In this document: one piece after another, positions 1 through 6,815 of the stretch | Position numbering within the stretch: position 1 is the stretch's first letter | Layout: each line of letters opens with the position of its first letter | NCBI GenBank assembly: GCA_964538225.1 | Contig: CAZIDW010000006.1 | Location: forward strand, 1 to 34,174 | Source of the DNA: JAFGCR01 sp964538225 | GTDB taxonomy: Bacteria > Patescibacteriota > Gracilibacteria > UM-FILTER-43-11 | DNA length: 34,174 nt | Direction of reading: 5' to 3' | Made by a program: the position numbers and the translations under genes | The notes under the pieces: generated by a model | Database searches by the model: none | What the model saw: the letters and a program-made list of their open reading frames with translations, nothing else | Told to the model about the DNA's origin: nothing

Positions 1-1
1 G

Positions 2-256
2 GTTATTAATTTGATTTCTAAATTAGCAAAACAATATAAAGCGGATTCAGAAATTGTAGAAATTTGGTATACCGTTGTTTATGCTGGCATGATTGCAGAA
101 GAAAATAAAAAATATGCAAAATTAAAAAAAAGGATTAAAAGATTGGGTATACATCAGCTTTTACTTGAAGGACTAGAGCCTGTGTACTGCGGATCTTTTT
201 CGCGAGGTAAAAAATGGCGTGAACTTGATAAAATTATGGTTTCAAAAGGTTTTTAG
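2..256 (+). CDS. C-terminal part of an uncharacterised small protein (5' end outside window)
   Basis: The frame is open to the left edge and stops with TAG at 254-256, so the true start is probably upstream of the window; a TTG at 11 is the only internal start-like codon near the edge. The visible 84 codons encode a basic, helical-looking protein with a KRIKRLGIHQ stretch and a C-terminal SRGKKWRELD motif. I do not recognise a characterised domain. From memory, small proteins with this KRIKRLG...GKKWRE pattern occur near restriction-modification genes, which fits the methyltransferase that follows, but I cannot verify this. Base composition is AT-rich like the next two genes and unlike the rest of the window, so the three may have arrived together. 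Confidence 0.6.
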   Translation, partial: VINLISKLAKQYKADSEIVEIWYTVVYAGMIAEENKKYAKLKKRIKRLGIHQLLLEGLEPVYCGSFSRGKKWRELDKIMVSKGF

Positions 257-283
257 CTTATTTGTTAATCAAAATAATGCTTA

Positions 284-312
284 TTGACCAGTGAACAAAT
301 GTTTACTATTAT
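284..312 (+). promoter_or_regulatory. Promoter of the methyltransferase gene with a LexA/SOS-like box filling the spacer
   Basis: The -35 hexamer TTGACC (284-289) and the -10 TATTAT (307-312) are separated by 17 bp. The spacer contains GTGAACAAATGTTTAC (291-306), an inverted repeat of the form GTRAAC-N4-GTTYAC whose core GAAC-N4-GTTT resembles the Gram-positive LexA (DinR) box GAAC-N4-GTTC. The same arrangement occurs at three other genes in this window. Binding here would block RNA polymerase directly. The identity of the repressor is inference. Confidence 0.75.
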
Positions 313-345
313 TAAAACACTTTAAAATGGTAAACTATTTTTGAT

Positions 346-1185
346 ATGAAAAAGCCTTATTACGAAAAATCAGGTTTCAAACTTTATAAATCTAATTGCT
401 TAGATGTTTTAAAGAAAATGGATGAGAATTCCGTTGATATGATTTTTGCAGATCCTCCTTATAATCTTTCTAATGGCGGTTTTACTTGTCATGCGGGCAA
501 AAGAGTTAACGTAAATAAAGGTAGATGGGATGCTAGCAAAGGTGTTGAAAATGATTTTGAATTTCACAAAAAATGGATTGAAGCTTGCAAAAAGATATTA
601 AAACCCGATGGTACAATCTGGATAAGCGGCACCTATCATTCCATTTATCAATGTGGTGTAGCTCTTCAGTTAGCCGACTATCACATTCTTAATGACATTG
701 CTTGGTTTAAACCGAATGCGGCACCTAATTTAAGTTGTCGTTTTTTCACTGCAAGCCATGAAACTCTTATTTGGGCTAGAAAAGATAAAAAAGGTAAACA
801 CAAATTTGATTATAATCAGATGAAAAACGGTGATTTTATAGAAGACCAATTAAAAAAACCTGGACTCCAAATGCGTTCTGTTTGGTCAATTGGTACACCA
901 AAACCGTTTGAAAAAATTCATGGCAAACATCCTACGCAAAAACCTTTGGATTTATTAAAAAGAGTTATTTTGGCGAGTACAAATGAGGATAATTTAATTC
1001 TTGATCCATTTACTGGAAGCTCAACTACTGGTATTGCAGCCCATATGCTCAGTAGAAATTTTATTGGAATAGACACAGATAAGAATTATCTAGATTTATC
1101 AATAAAACGATTTAAAGATTTACAAACTGACAATCAAAACAAAAGAAATAAAATTAACTTTAAAATATGCCAAAAACAGATTTGA
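346..1185 (+). CDS. Site-specific DNA adenine methyltransferase, beta class (DpnA-like)
   Basis: This 279-aa protein transfers a methyl group from S-adenosylmethionine to DNA, most likely to N6 of adenine. The catalytic motif IV DPPY is at residues 36-39 and the SAM-binding motif I (DPFTGSSTTG) follows late, at about 220-229; this order defines the beta class. The segments FADPPYNLSNGG, APNLSCRFFT, KHPTQKP and FIGIDTDKNYL strongly resemble M.DpnA of the DpnII system, which recognises GATC and can modify single-stranded DNA, so GATC is a reasonable guess. The gene has its own box-containing promoter 34 bp upstream and no Shine-Dalgarno sequence. Its last 19 bases overlap the next gene, which suggests translational coupling to a partner. 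It is AT-rich relative to the chromosome, consistent with transfer. Confidence 0.92.
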   Translation: MKKPYYEKSGFKLYKSNCLDVLKKMDENSVDMIFADPPYNLSNGGFTCHAGKRVNVNKGRWDASKGVENDFEFHKKWIEACKKILKPDGTIWISGTYHSIYQCGVALQLADYHILNDIAWFKPNAAPNLSCRFFTASHETLIWARKDKKGKHKFDYNQMKNGDFIEDQLKKPGLQMRSVWSIGTPKPFEKIHGKHPTQKPLDLLKRVILASTNEDNLILDPFTGSSTTGIAAHMLSRNFIGIDTDKNYLDLSIKRFKDLQTDNQNKRNKINFKICQKQI

Positions 1186-1727
1186 AATCATTTATGATTT
1201 TTAGGAAAGATGGTGTAGAGCATTTGCCGTTATTTGTATCTGAAGTAAATGGAAGATTTATTGTTGCTGTTTATCAAGGATCTCTGAGTAAATTTGATAT
1301 TTTAATTAAATATAGACAAAAAATAGAAGGTAAATGGTCTAGGATTAGAACCCCAAAGCATATTCATTGGGCTGTTGATGTTCTAATAAAAATGCATGAA
1401 GATAAGAGTCAAACAAAACAATTTTTAAATTTTTTAATTGAAATTTGGAATAATACTAAACCGTTCAAAGACGATGATGAAAGAGAAAAATTTTTAAGCA
1501 TAGAAAATTTACTAGAAGCCAATAAAGAAGAAATTAATAGATATGAAGAGCTGGGTAAAAAGGGTGAATATAGTATTAAATTTCTTATACTATTAGCTAA
1601 ATTGTTAATGGCACAAGAAAAGACTAATTTAGAAACAGCTTATATGTTCAAAAATTTATTGGATGCCCTAAGGGCAGGTAAAGATATTTTTAAAATTGTT
1701 TCAACTGCTACCCATACAGGTAGATAA
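1167..1727 (+). CDS. Unidentified partner of the DpnA-like methyltransferase, possible restriction component
   Basis: This 186-aa protein begins inside the last codons of the methyltransferase gene (19-base overlap), so the two are almost certainly made from one transcript. I do not recognise the family. The N-terminal half has a beta-strand pattern followed by KYRQKIEGKWSRIRTPKHIHWAVDVLIK; the rest is helical and charged, ending near a GRDI-like KDIFKIV stretch. No clear PD-(D/E)XK or HNH triad is visible, and it is shorter than DpnII (about 288 aa). Position argues for a restriction enzyme or a regulator of one, but that is inference from synteny. The stop codon is followed 7 bp later by the first copy of a repeated short gene fragment. 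Confidence 0.75.
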   Translation: MPKTDLKSFMIFRKDGVEHLPLFVSEVNGRFIVAVYQGSLSKFDILIKYRQKIEGKWSRIRTPKHIHWAVDVLIKMHEDKSQTKQFLNFLIEIWNNTKPFKDDDEREKFLSIENLLEANKEEINRYEELGKKGEYSIKFLILLAKLLMAQEKTNLETAYMFKNLLDALRAGKDIFKIVSTATHTGR

Positions 1728-1730
1728 AAA

Positions 1731-1812
1731 CCCATGTCCGACTACTACAAAATCCCCCGCCAGGAAAGCTGAAAAGAGGGGGTAATTAGTGGTGAGCAGG
1801 TAAAAGAAAAAG
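1731..1812 (+). repeat. Repeat A copy 1: decayed 5' gene fragment encoding MSDYYKIPRQES
   Basis: The first 41 bases, from CCCATGTCCG, are identical to 3154-3194, and similarity continues more weakly for about 40 more. In this copy a single G-to-A change turns TGG into TGA after 12 codons (MSDYYKIPRQES, stop). It begins 3 bp after the stop of the methyltransferase partner. The peptide recalls the N-terminus of a Patescibacteria nuclease-type protein, but it is too short to assign. Confidence 0.75.
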
Positions 1813-1831
1813 AGGTAGAATGTAGTTAGCT

Positions 1832-2030
1832 ATGAAAACCATCTCCAAAACCGACTACATGCGCTACCTGGAATGCCCGCTTTACGGCTGGCTGGCGAAG
1901 CATAAAAGGGAATTGATGGAGGATGGTGAGAATTTGAATATGGTGCTTGGAAACGAAACCGAAAAGCTGGCTCATGGGCTTTCTGATGAGGGAGTGGAAG
2001 TGAAAGGTTATTATGAGGCGGGTGCGAAAA
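1832..2030 (+). pseudogene. Truncated 5' copy of the DUF2779 nuclease gene
   Basis: The first 66 or so codons match the intact gene at 4572, starting with the identical MKTISKTDYMRYLECP and running to YYEAGAK. Similarity stops abruptly at about 2028, in a run of A, where the sequence joins in another frame to the 3' half of a WYL-domain gene. The catalytic core of the DUF2779 protein is entirely absent, so this fragment cannot be functional. The reading frame drifts on to 2137 with unrelated residues. It was probably made by a deletion joining two genes. Confidence 0.85.
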
Positions 2031-2258
2031 AAACGCACAGTGCGCATAAGGTACGATTCCACGACATCCGGCGTGTCAGACCGTCTGGTCAACCCCTATC
2101 TAACAAAAAGCCCTTACGGGATCGGCTACTGCCATAAGCGGAAGGAGGTGCGCCAGTTCCGGTTCGACAGGGTTATAGATATTGAAATGATGGGCAGTAC
2201 ATTTGAAAAACCGAAAGGGTGGAAAGAGAAATGGGAAAAAAGCCGGAGGATTTTCTGA
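2028..2258 (+). pseudogene. 3' fragment of a WYL-domain regulator gene
   Basis: The frame ending with TGA at 2256-2258 encodes KKRTVRIRYDS, then RLVNPYLTKSPYGIGYCHKRKEVRQ, then FRFDRVIDIEMMGSTFEKP (read across these segments). This has the layout of a WYL domain C-terminal half: a strand with a basic residue, a proline, a GxxY..C-R stretch, R.FRFDRI, and a trailing FEKP. WYL proteins often regulate defence operons (BrxR, CapW) or the DNA-damage response. No start or helix-turn-helix is present, because the 5' part has been replaced by the DUF2779 fragment. Its last 38 bases (WKEKWEKSRRIF) are the start of the 55-bp repeat B. The family call is from pattern memory. Confidence 0.7.
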
Positions 2259-2275
2259 TTGACGGGTGAACGAAT
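2221..2275 (+). repeat. Repeat B copy 1: WYL gene tail plus start of the box promoter
   Basis: These 55 bases match 3433-3487 with a single difference. The repeat contains the last 12 codons of a WYL gene, its TGA stop, and the -35 with the left half of the operator box. It therefore joins a coding tail to a promoter that serves a different downstream gene at each site. Confidence 0.9.
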
Positions 2276-2287
2276 TTTCACTAAAAT
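2259..2287 (+). promoter_or_regulatory. dinD promoter with LexA/SOS-like box
   Basis: TTGACG (2259-2264) and TAAAAT (2282-2287) are 17 bp apart. The spacer holds GTGAACGAATTTTCAC (2266-2281), in which GTGAA-N6-TTCAC is a perfect inverted repeat. Transcription would begin about 25 bp before the dinD start codon. Confidence 0.75.
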
Positions 2288-2319
2288 AAGGTCTGATATT
2301 TTTTAAATAAGTGAATTTT

Positions 2320-3153
2320 ATGAAAAAAGAACTTATTAGCGCTTTAACCAAAAATTTTGAATCCCGTTCGAACAAAACCAGTGAAGATGTTGAATTTTGG
2401 ATAGCAAGAGACTTGCAGCAATTACTTGGATACAGCAAGTGGGATAATTTTTTTGAAGTCATCAATAAAGCAAAAACATCCTGCGAATCTGCTGGCAATA
2501 AAATTAAAGACCATTTTGCCGACGTCGGGAAAATGGTTTATTTAGGTTCAGGAAGCCAAAGAGAAATCCCCGACATGATGCTTACCCGTTACGCTTGTTA
2601 CCTCATTGCCCAAAACGGAGACCCACGGAAAGAAGAAATCGCGTTCGCGCAAACTTACTTTGCCGTGCAGACCCGCAAACTGGAGATTATTGAAAAGCGG
2701 ATATTGGAAACGGAGAGACTGTCTGCCCGCAGAAAGCTTGCGGAAACTGAAAAGGAGCTTTCCGGCGTTATTTTTGAACAGACCGGAAGCGACAAGAATT
2801 TTGGAGTTATACGCAGTAAAGGTGATAAAGCCCTTTTCGGGTATTCCACGCTGGACATGAAAAAAAGATGGAATGTGTCTGCTAATAGGGCGCTTGCGGA
2901 TTTTGCGCCAACTATTATTTTAAAAGCCAAGGATTTTGCCACTGAAATCACTATTTTTAATGCCAAAGAAAAACAAATGCGGACTGAACAAGCAATTTCT
3001 TCCGAACATATCGTCAATAATAAGACGGTACGCAAAGTGCTTATTGAAAGGGATATCAGGCCGGAAGCACTGCCATCGGAAAAAGATATAAAAAAGGTGG
3101 AGAGAAGATTAAGCGCGGAGGAAAAGAAAAATTTTAAACAATTAAAACCGTAA
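2320..3153 (+). CDS. dinD: DinD-like DNA-damage-inducible protein (BRO-N family)
   Basis: This 277-aa protein resembles DNA damage-inducible protein D. The N-terminal 100 residues form a BRO-N type domain with WIARDLQQLLGYSKWDNF, a GSGSQREIPDMMLTRYACYLIAQNGDPRK signature and FAQTYFAVQTRK. The rest is helical and charged (ERLSARRKLAETEKEL, YSTLDMKKRWNV). E. coli dinD is a LexA-regulated gene that inhibits RecA filament function; the biochemical role here is inferred. I chose the ATG at 2320 over a GTG at 2311 because it fits the family start (MKKELI). The promoter immediately upstream carries an SOS-like box, consistent with the family's regulation. Repeat A begins right after the stop. Confidence 0.88.
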   Translation: MKKELISALTKNFESRSNKTSEDVEFWIARDLQQLLGYSKWDNFFEVINKAKTSCESAGNKIKDHFADVGKMVYLGSGSQREIPDMMLTRYACYLIAQNGDPRKEEIAFAQTYFAVQTRKLEIIEKRILETERLSARRKLAETEKELSGVIFEQTGSDKNFGVIRSKGDKALFGYSTLDMKKRWNVSANRALADFAPTIILKAKDFATEITIFNAKEKQMRTEQAISSEHIVNNKTVRKVLIERDIRPEALPSEKDIKKVERRLSAEEKKNFKQLKP

Positions 3154-3240
3154 CCCATGTCCGACTACTACAAAATCCCCCGCCAGGAAAGCTGGAAAGA
3201 GGGGGCAATTAGTGTTGGGCAGATGAAAGAACGGGAGTAA
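3154..3240 (+). repeat. Repeat A copy 2: 27-codon remnant (MSDYYKIPRQESWKEG...)
   Basis: The reading frame starts with ATG at 3157, three bases after the dinD stop, and ends with TAA at 3238-3240. It shares its first 41 bases exactly with 1731-1771. After RQESWKEG the frame continues AISVGQMKERE and stops. It is probably the 5' end of a lost gene rather than a functional peptide, although translation is possible. Confidence 0.7.
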
Positions 3241-3249
3241 AATACCAAT

Positions 3250-3306
3250 ATGGACGATGAAGACATCTTACAACTCGTAGCGGATGGCGAATTTAGGCCC
3301 ATCTAA
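3250..3306 (+). pseudogene. Truncated copy of the VADGEL small-protein gene
   Basis: ATG at 3250 opens an 18-codon frame MDDEDILQLVADGEFRPI. It matches the N-terminus MDPEEILQLVADGELDP of the small protein at 10434 and then stops. It is too short to be functional and sits among other gene ends, so I read it as a deletion remnant. Confidence 0.6.
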
Positions 3307-3353
3307 GAATTTTAAACAATTTACTCAAATCAAAACAAATTTAACTTAAAACA

Positions 3354-3470
3354 ATGGAGCAATTACAATCTTTAACCGACATTTTCTATAACAGACTATT
3401 CCGCATACCGGACTACCAAAGAGGTTACGCATGGAAAGAGAAATGGGAAAAAAGCCGGAGGATTTTTTGA
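3354..3470 (+). pseudogene. 5' remnant of a DUF262 (GmrSD-type) gene fused to a WYL tail
   Basis: The 38-codon frame starts MEQLQSLTDIFYNRLFRIPD and continues YQRGYAW before running into WKEKWEKSRRIF and TGA. IPDYQRGYAW is the N-terminal signature of DUF262 proteins, as found in the GmrSD type IV restriction enzymes, where it belongs to the nucleotide-binding/nuclease half. Everything after the signature is lost, and the frame continues into the WYL tail contained in repeat B. This is a second deletion joint ending at the same WYL tail as the one at 2258. Confidence 0.8.
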
Positions 3471-3487
3471 TTGACGGGTGAACGAAT
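3433..3487 (+). repeat. Repeat B copy 2: WYL gene tail plus start of the box promoter
   Basis: This copy matches 2221-2275 at 54 of 55 positions. Here it lies behind a DUF262 start and in front of rhuM-fic, whereas copy 1 lies behind a DUF2779/WYL chimera and in front of dinD. Confidence 0.9.
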
Positions 3488-3499
3488 GTTTACTATACT
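3471..3499 (+). promoter_or_regulatory. rhuM-fic promoter with LexA/SOS-like box
   Basis: TTGACG (3471-3476) and TATACT (3494-3499) are separated by 17 bp, and GTGAACGAATGTTTAC (3478-3493) fills the spacer. AAGGA at about 3515-3519 is a plausible ribosome site for the ATG at 3527. Confidence 0.78.
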
Positions 3500-3526
3500 G
3501 ACTCAGTATTAAATTCAAGGATTTTT

Positions 3527-4534
3527 ATGGATATCGGGGAAAGCAACACAGGCCAGATCATTTTGTACAAAGCCAAGGGTAATGTGACCGTTGATGTAAA
3601 ACTATGCAAAGAGACAGTTTGGCTAACGCAAAGCCAAATCGCCACCCTTTTTGATGTCAATGTACCCGCGATCTCCAAACATATAAAAAATATATTTATC
3701 GAGGGGGAGCTTTCCAAAAAGCCAACTGTTTCCAAAATGGAAATAGTTCAAACTGAGGGTAGCAGAACGGTTAACCGGAAAATTGATTTCTATAATCTGG
3801 ATATGATCGTTTCGGTGGGATATAGGGTGAATTCAAAAAGCGCCACGCAATTCCGTATCTGGGCGACGACTATTTTAAAGGATTATCTGGTTAAAGGCTT
3901 TACAATCAACCAAAAGAGGCTTCAGGAAAAAGGGTTTGATGAATTTCAGCAGGCGGTCGCGCTGATTAAAAACACGGTCGAGAGCAAGCGGCTCAGCGGG
4001 GATGAAAAAGAAGGGCTTTTAAAGGTCATCACCGAATACGCCCAATCTTGGGCCCTGCTCCAAAAATACGATGAAAACAGTCTGGAAAAACCAAAGGCGA
4101 AAAAAGCGGCTGAATACGTTCTGACGTATGAAATCGCGCGGAAAGCCATTGATGAACTTAAGAAAAAATTACGCCGGAAAAAACAGGCCTCGGATATTTT
4201 TGGCAATGAAAGAAGTGAGGCGCTGAAAGGGATTTTGGGCAATCTTTACCAGACTTTTGGCGAAAAAGAATTGTACACGGGTATCGGGGAAAAGGCGGCG
4301 CATTTGCTTTATTTTGTTATCAAAGACCATCCGTTTACCGACGGAAATAAACGGTCTGCGGCACTTTTATTTATCCTGTTTTTATCCCGGAACCGTTATC
4401 TTTTAAAAACAAGCGGTGAACTCAAGATCAACGATAACGCTTTAATAGCGATCGCGCTTCTCATCGCGGAAAGCAGTCCAAAACAAAAAGACACAATGAT
4501 CAAATTGGTCATGAACCTGATCGCCGCCTCTTAA
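3527..4534 (+). CDS. RhuM-family protein fused to a C-terminal Fic/Doc domain
   Basis: This 335-aa protein has an N-terminal RhuM domain (about 10-180: ILYKAKGNVTVDVKLCKETVWLTQSQIATLFDVN, VSVGYRVNSKSATQFRIWAT, with strings given only in part as landmarks) and a C-terminal Fic domain. The Fic motif HPFTDGNKRSA begins at about residue 268 and matches HxFx(D/E)GNxR, so the histidine, the phosphate-binding asparagine and the arginine are present. Fic enzymes transfer AMP or a phosphate group to target proteins; Doc phosphorylates EF-Tu. Here G rather than the A of P1 Doc precedes the N, closer to AMP-transferring Fic. Such fusions occur in defence islands. No separate antitoxin gene is adjacent, and no clear inhibitory S/TxxxE(G/N) helix was identified. 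Confidence 0.9.
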   Translation: MDIGESNTGQIILYKAKGNVTVDVKLCKETVWLTQSQIATLFDVNVPAISKHIKNIFIEGELSKKPTVSKMEIVQTEGSRTVNRKIDFYNLDMIVSVGYRVNSKSATQFRIWATTILKDYLVKGFTINQKRLQEKGFDEFQQAVALIKNTVESKRLSGDEKEGLLKVITEYAQSWALLQKYDENSLEKPKAKKAAEYVLTYEIARKAIDELKKKLRRKKQASDIFGNERSEALKGILGNLYQTFGEKELYTGIGEKAAHLLYFVIKDHPFTDGNKRSAALLFILFLSRNRYLLKTSGELKINDNALIAIALLIAESSPKQKDTMIKLVMNLIAAS

Positions 4535-4571
4535 TTTCAGATTCCTATATCCACTCACTACAAAACCCCCT

Positions 4572-6029
4572 ATGAAAACCATCTCCAAAACCGACTACAT
4601 GCGCTACCTGGAATGCCCGCTTTACGGCTGGCTGGCCAGGCATAAGCCGGAATTGGTGAGGGGTGAAGAAACGCTGATGATGAGAATGGGGCATGAGACC
4701 GAGCGGGTGGCGCACGGGCTTTTTAAGGAGGGGGTGGAGGTGAAAAGTTATTATGAGGCAGGCGCGAAAGAGACCATGGCACTTGTGAAAAAAGGGGCGC
4801 CGGTCATCTACCAGGCCCAGGCTATGACAGATAAATTTTTGGCGCGAACGGATATTTTGGTGAAAAAAAAGGACGGGTGGCATTTGTATGAAGTGAAAAG
4901 CGCCACGAAAGTAAAAGACAAATACCCCCATGACCTTAAATTCCAGGCCAACGCGTTCAGAATGGCCGGTGTGGAGTTAAAAAGCGTGAACCTGATCTAT
5001 GTGAACAACCAGTATGTGTTTGATAAAAGGAAGGGTTATGAGCCAAAAAAGCTTTTTGTAGCGGAAGACATGACAGAGGAGGTTTTTGAAGGGATGGATG
5101 ATGAACTGAAGGAGATGGAGAAGGCATATAAGGTGCTGATGTCGGCTAAAGCGCCCAAAATACCCGCGCCGAAGAAGAAATTTGATTATCCCCTGCCTCC
5201 TTTAATGCATCAGAAATATTACAAGGACGTGCCGGATTACAGCCTTTATGACCTATGCGGTCGGTTCGGACAGGAAAAGATAAATGAACTGATCAGCAAA
5301 GGTGTCTGGCTGATAAAAGATGTGCCGGACAGTCTGGCGACGGAAAGCCAACAGATTCGCCAGATAAGCCTGACCCGCAAAAAGGGTAAAGAATTGAATA
5401 AGCGAGCTATCAAAGCGGAGCTGGACGCGCTCACATTCCCCCTTTATTTCCTGGATTACGAAACCGTATCCACCGCTCTTCCCCTGTTTCACGGCACCCG
5501 GCCTTATCAGCAGTTACCCATGCAATACAGTTTGCATATTTTAGACAAGCCGGGCGGCGAACTGAAGCATTACGAATACCTGCACGACAAAAAAACACCG
5601 CCTTTTAAACCCATCGCCAAACGTCTGCGGAAGGAAATCGGTGACAAGGGAGCAGTGATCGTCTGGCACGAGAGTTTCGAAAAAACCGCGAACCGGCTGA
5701 TCGGGGAACTGGCGCCGGAGTACGCGAATTTTATGGAAGACCTGAACCGGAGGATATTTGACCTGAAAATGATTTTCAAAAACCATTACGATGACTATCG
5801 GTTTAAAGGCAGTTTTTCGCTAAAAGCCGTCCTGCCGGTCCTCATACCTGAGCTCAGCTATGAGGGGCTTGAGATACAGGGGGGTATGGAAGCGTCGGAA
5901 AAGATTTATGAACTGGTTGTTGGCAGGGACGATAAGAAAAAACTGAAAAAGCAGTTATTGAAATATTGCGACCGGGACACGTTGGCGATGGTGGAGCTGT
6001 ATGGGTTTCTGCGGGAGGTGATGAAGTGA
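4572..6029 (+). CDS. DUF2779 protein: Cas4-like nuclease domain plus DEDD-type exonuclease-like domain
   Basis: This intact 485-aa protein is the parent of the fragment at 1832. The N-terminal part begins SKTDYMRYLECPLYGWL, as in Cas4/RecB-like nucleases, and carries a PD-(D/E)XK core (RTDILVKKKDGWHLYEVKSAT, residues about 95-116). The C-terminal DUF2779 part contains FLDYET (about 300), VWHESFEKTANRL and CDRDTLAMVEL, a layout like a DEDD 3'-5' exonuclease. Proteins of this type are common in Patescibacteria and Mollicutes; their role is not established, though DNA repair or defence is likely. The gene starts 37 bp after rhuM-fic, so they may be cotranscribed. The start is preceded by CACTACAAAACCCCCT and has no Shine-Dalgarno sequence. 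Confidence 0.87.
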   Translation: MKTISKTDYMRYLECPLYGWLARHKPELVRGEETLMMRMGHETERVAHGLFKEGVEVKSYYEAGAKETMALVKKGAPVIYQAQAMTDKFLARTDILVKKKDGWHLYEVKSATKVKDKYPHDLKFQANAFRMAGVELKSVNLIYVNNQYVFDKRKGYEPKKLFVAEDMTEEVFEGMDDELKEMEKAYKVLMSAKAPKIPAPKKKFDYPLPPLMHQKYYKDVPDYSLYDLCGRFGQEKINELISKGVWLIKDVPDSLATESQQIRQISLTRKKGKELNKRAIKAELDALTFPLYFLDYETVSTALPLFHGTRPYQQLPMQYSLHILDKPGGELKHYEYLHDKKTPPFKPIAKRLRKEIGDKGAVIVWHESFEKTANRLIGELAPEYANFMEDLNRRIFDLKMIFKNHYDDYRFKGSFSLKAVLPVLIPELSYEGLEIQGGMEASEKIYELVVGRDDKKKLKKQLLKYCDRDTLAMVELYGFLREVMK

Positions 6030-6059
6030 TTATTGCAGATATCAGGATGAGGCGGGGTA

Positions 6060-6087
6060 TTGACAAGGCATAAATTAATGCTATAAT
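6060..6087 (+). promoter_or_regulatory. Sigma70-type promoter for the gene at 6110
   Basis: TTGACA (6060-6065) and TATAAT (6082-6087) are both consensus and 16 bp apart. Transcription would start roughly 15 bp before the ATG at 6110. No operator-like repeat is visible in the spacer. Confidence 0.8.
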
Positions 6088-6109
6088 ACTGATAATTAAC
6101 CGCTCTCCT

Positions 6110-6787
6110 ATGCTTTACAAACCCGAACCTTTTTTATTGACATTGCAGGAAGACCCCACTAGCGAAATCGTTCCGTTGGGCCGTGATTTCTACAAAGTGC
6201 CCAAGTTTAATGTGGGGGAGCCAGAAGGCTTAAAAACTATTTCAGATAATGCGGAACTCAATAAATTTTTTAATAAACTGGTGGCGGAAGCGGCTCGTAT
6301 CCTTGATGCGGATGTCGACTCTCTGGATAAAGACTGGCTCGCCCAGCTTTTGACCCGTTTTCATAAGCGGAAAGAATTTTTAGACCTGGTAGAATCGGAT
6401 GACGCGAACGATGAAAAAGATGAAGCGAATTATCGGTATTTGGTGGATATGGCAATTCAGGCAATGGAGGCAAAAGAAATCGCTCAGCGGGGCATCCGTT
6501 TGCTTAAAATCGGCGATCAGGCGTTGTTTTCGGCTGGTTTTTTCCCTGAACGGATCGTGCGGCAAATGGGCACAGAGGGCATTAATTATTATGAAAACAT
6601 GAGCCGGACCAGCTATTCACAGGCGGCTGATGTTATGAGGGCGGATTTTATTAAAAGGATGGCTTATCAGGTCGACATTTTCCGTCAGTTATTCCGCTGT
6701 ATCGCCACAGCTGCTAAAAAAGACCGCCAGCCCTATGCGGAATTGATGTTGGAGCACGGACGCGCACAGCCTATTATGGCACACTAA
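6110..6787 (+). CDS. Conserved hypothetical protein with a GFFPE...YYENMSRTSYS signature
   Basis: This 225-aa soluble protein has no signal peptide or membrane segment. I recognise the pattern LKIGDQALFSAGFFPERI followed about 15 residues later by YYENMSRTSYSQAA. Proteins with a GDxALFxxGFF...YYxxMGxxAY layout are widespread in bacteria but have no assigned function that I can name. The remainder is helical. It has a strong consensus promoter and looks like a single-gene unit, facing the convergent toxin-antitoxin operon only 28 bp downstream. Confidence 0.8.
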   Translation: MLYKPEPFLLTLQEDPTSEIVPLGRDFYKVPKFNVGEPEGLKTISDNAELNKFFNKLVAEAARILDADVDSLDKDWLAQLLTRFHKRKEFLDLVESDDANDEKDEANYRYLVDMAIQAMEAKEIAQRGIRLLKIGDQALFSAGFFPERIVRQMGTEGINYYENMSRTSYSQAADVMRADFIKRMAYQVDIFRQLFRCIATAAKKDRQPYAELMLEHGRAQPIMAH

Positions 6788-6815
6788 CTGTCGCGCTTCG
6801 CTCCGATGACCAATT

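Noticed and set aside
4545..4571. A third exact copy of repeat A before DUF2779
   Set aside because: Only about 18 of 25 bases agree and no reading frame is shared, so I mention it as a weak look-alike only.
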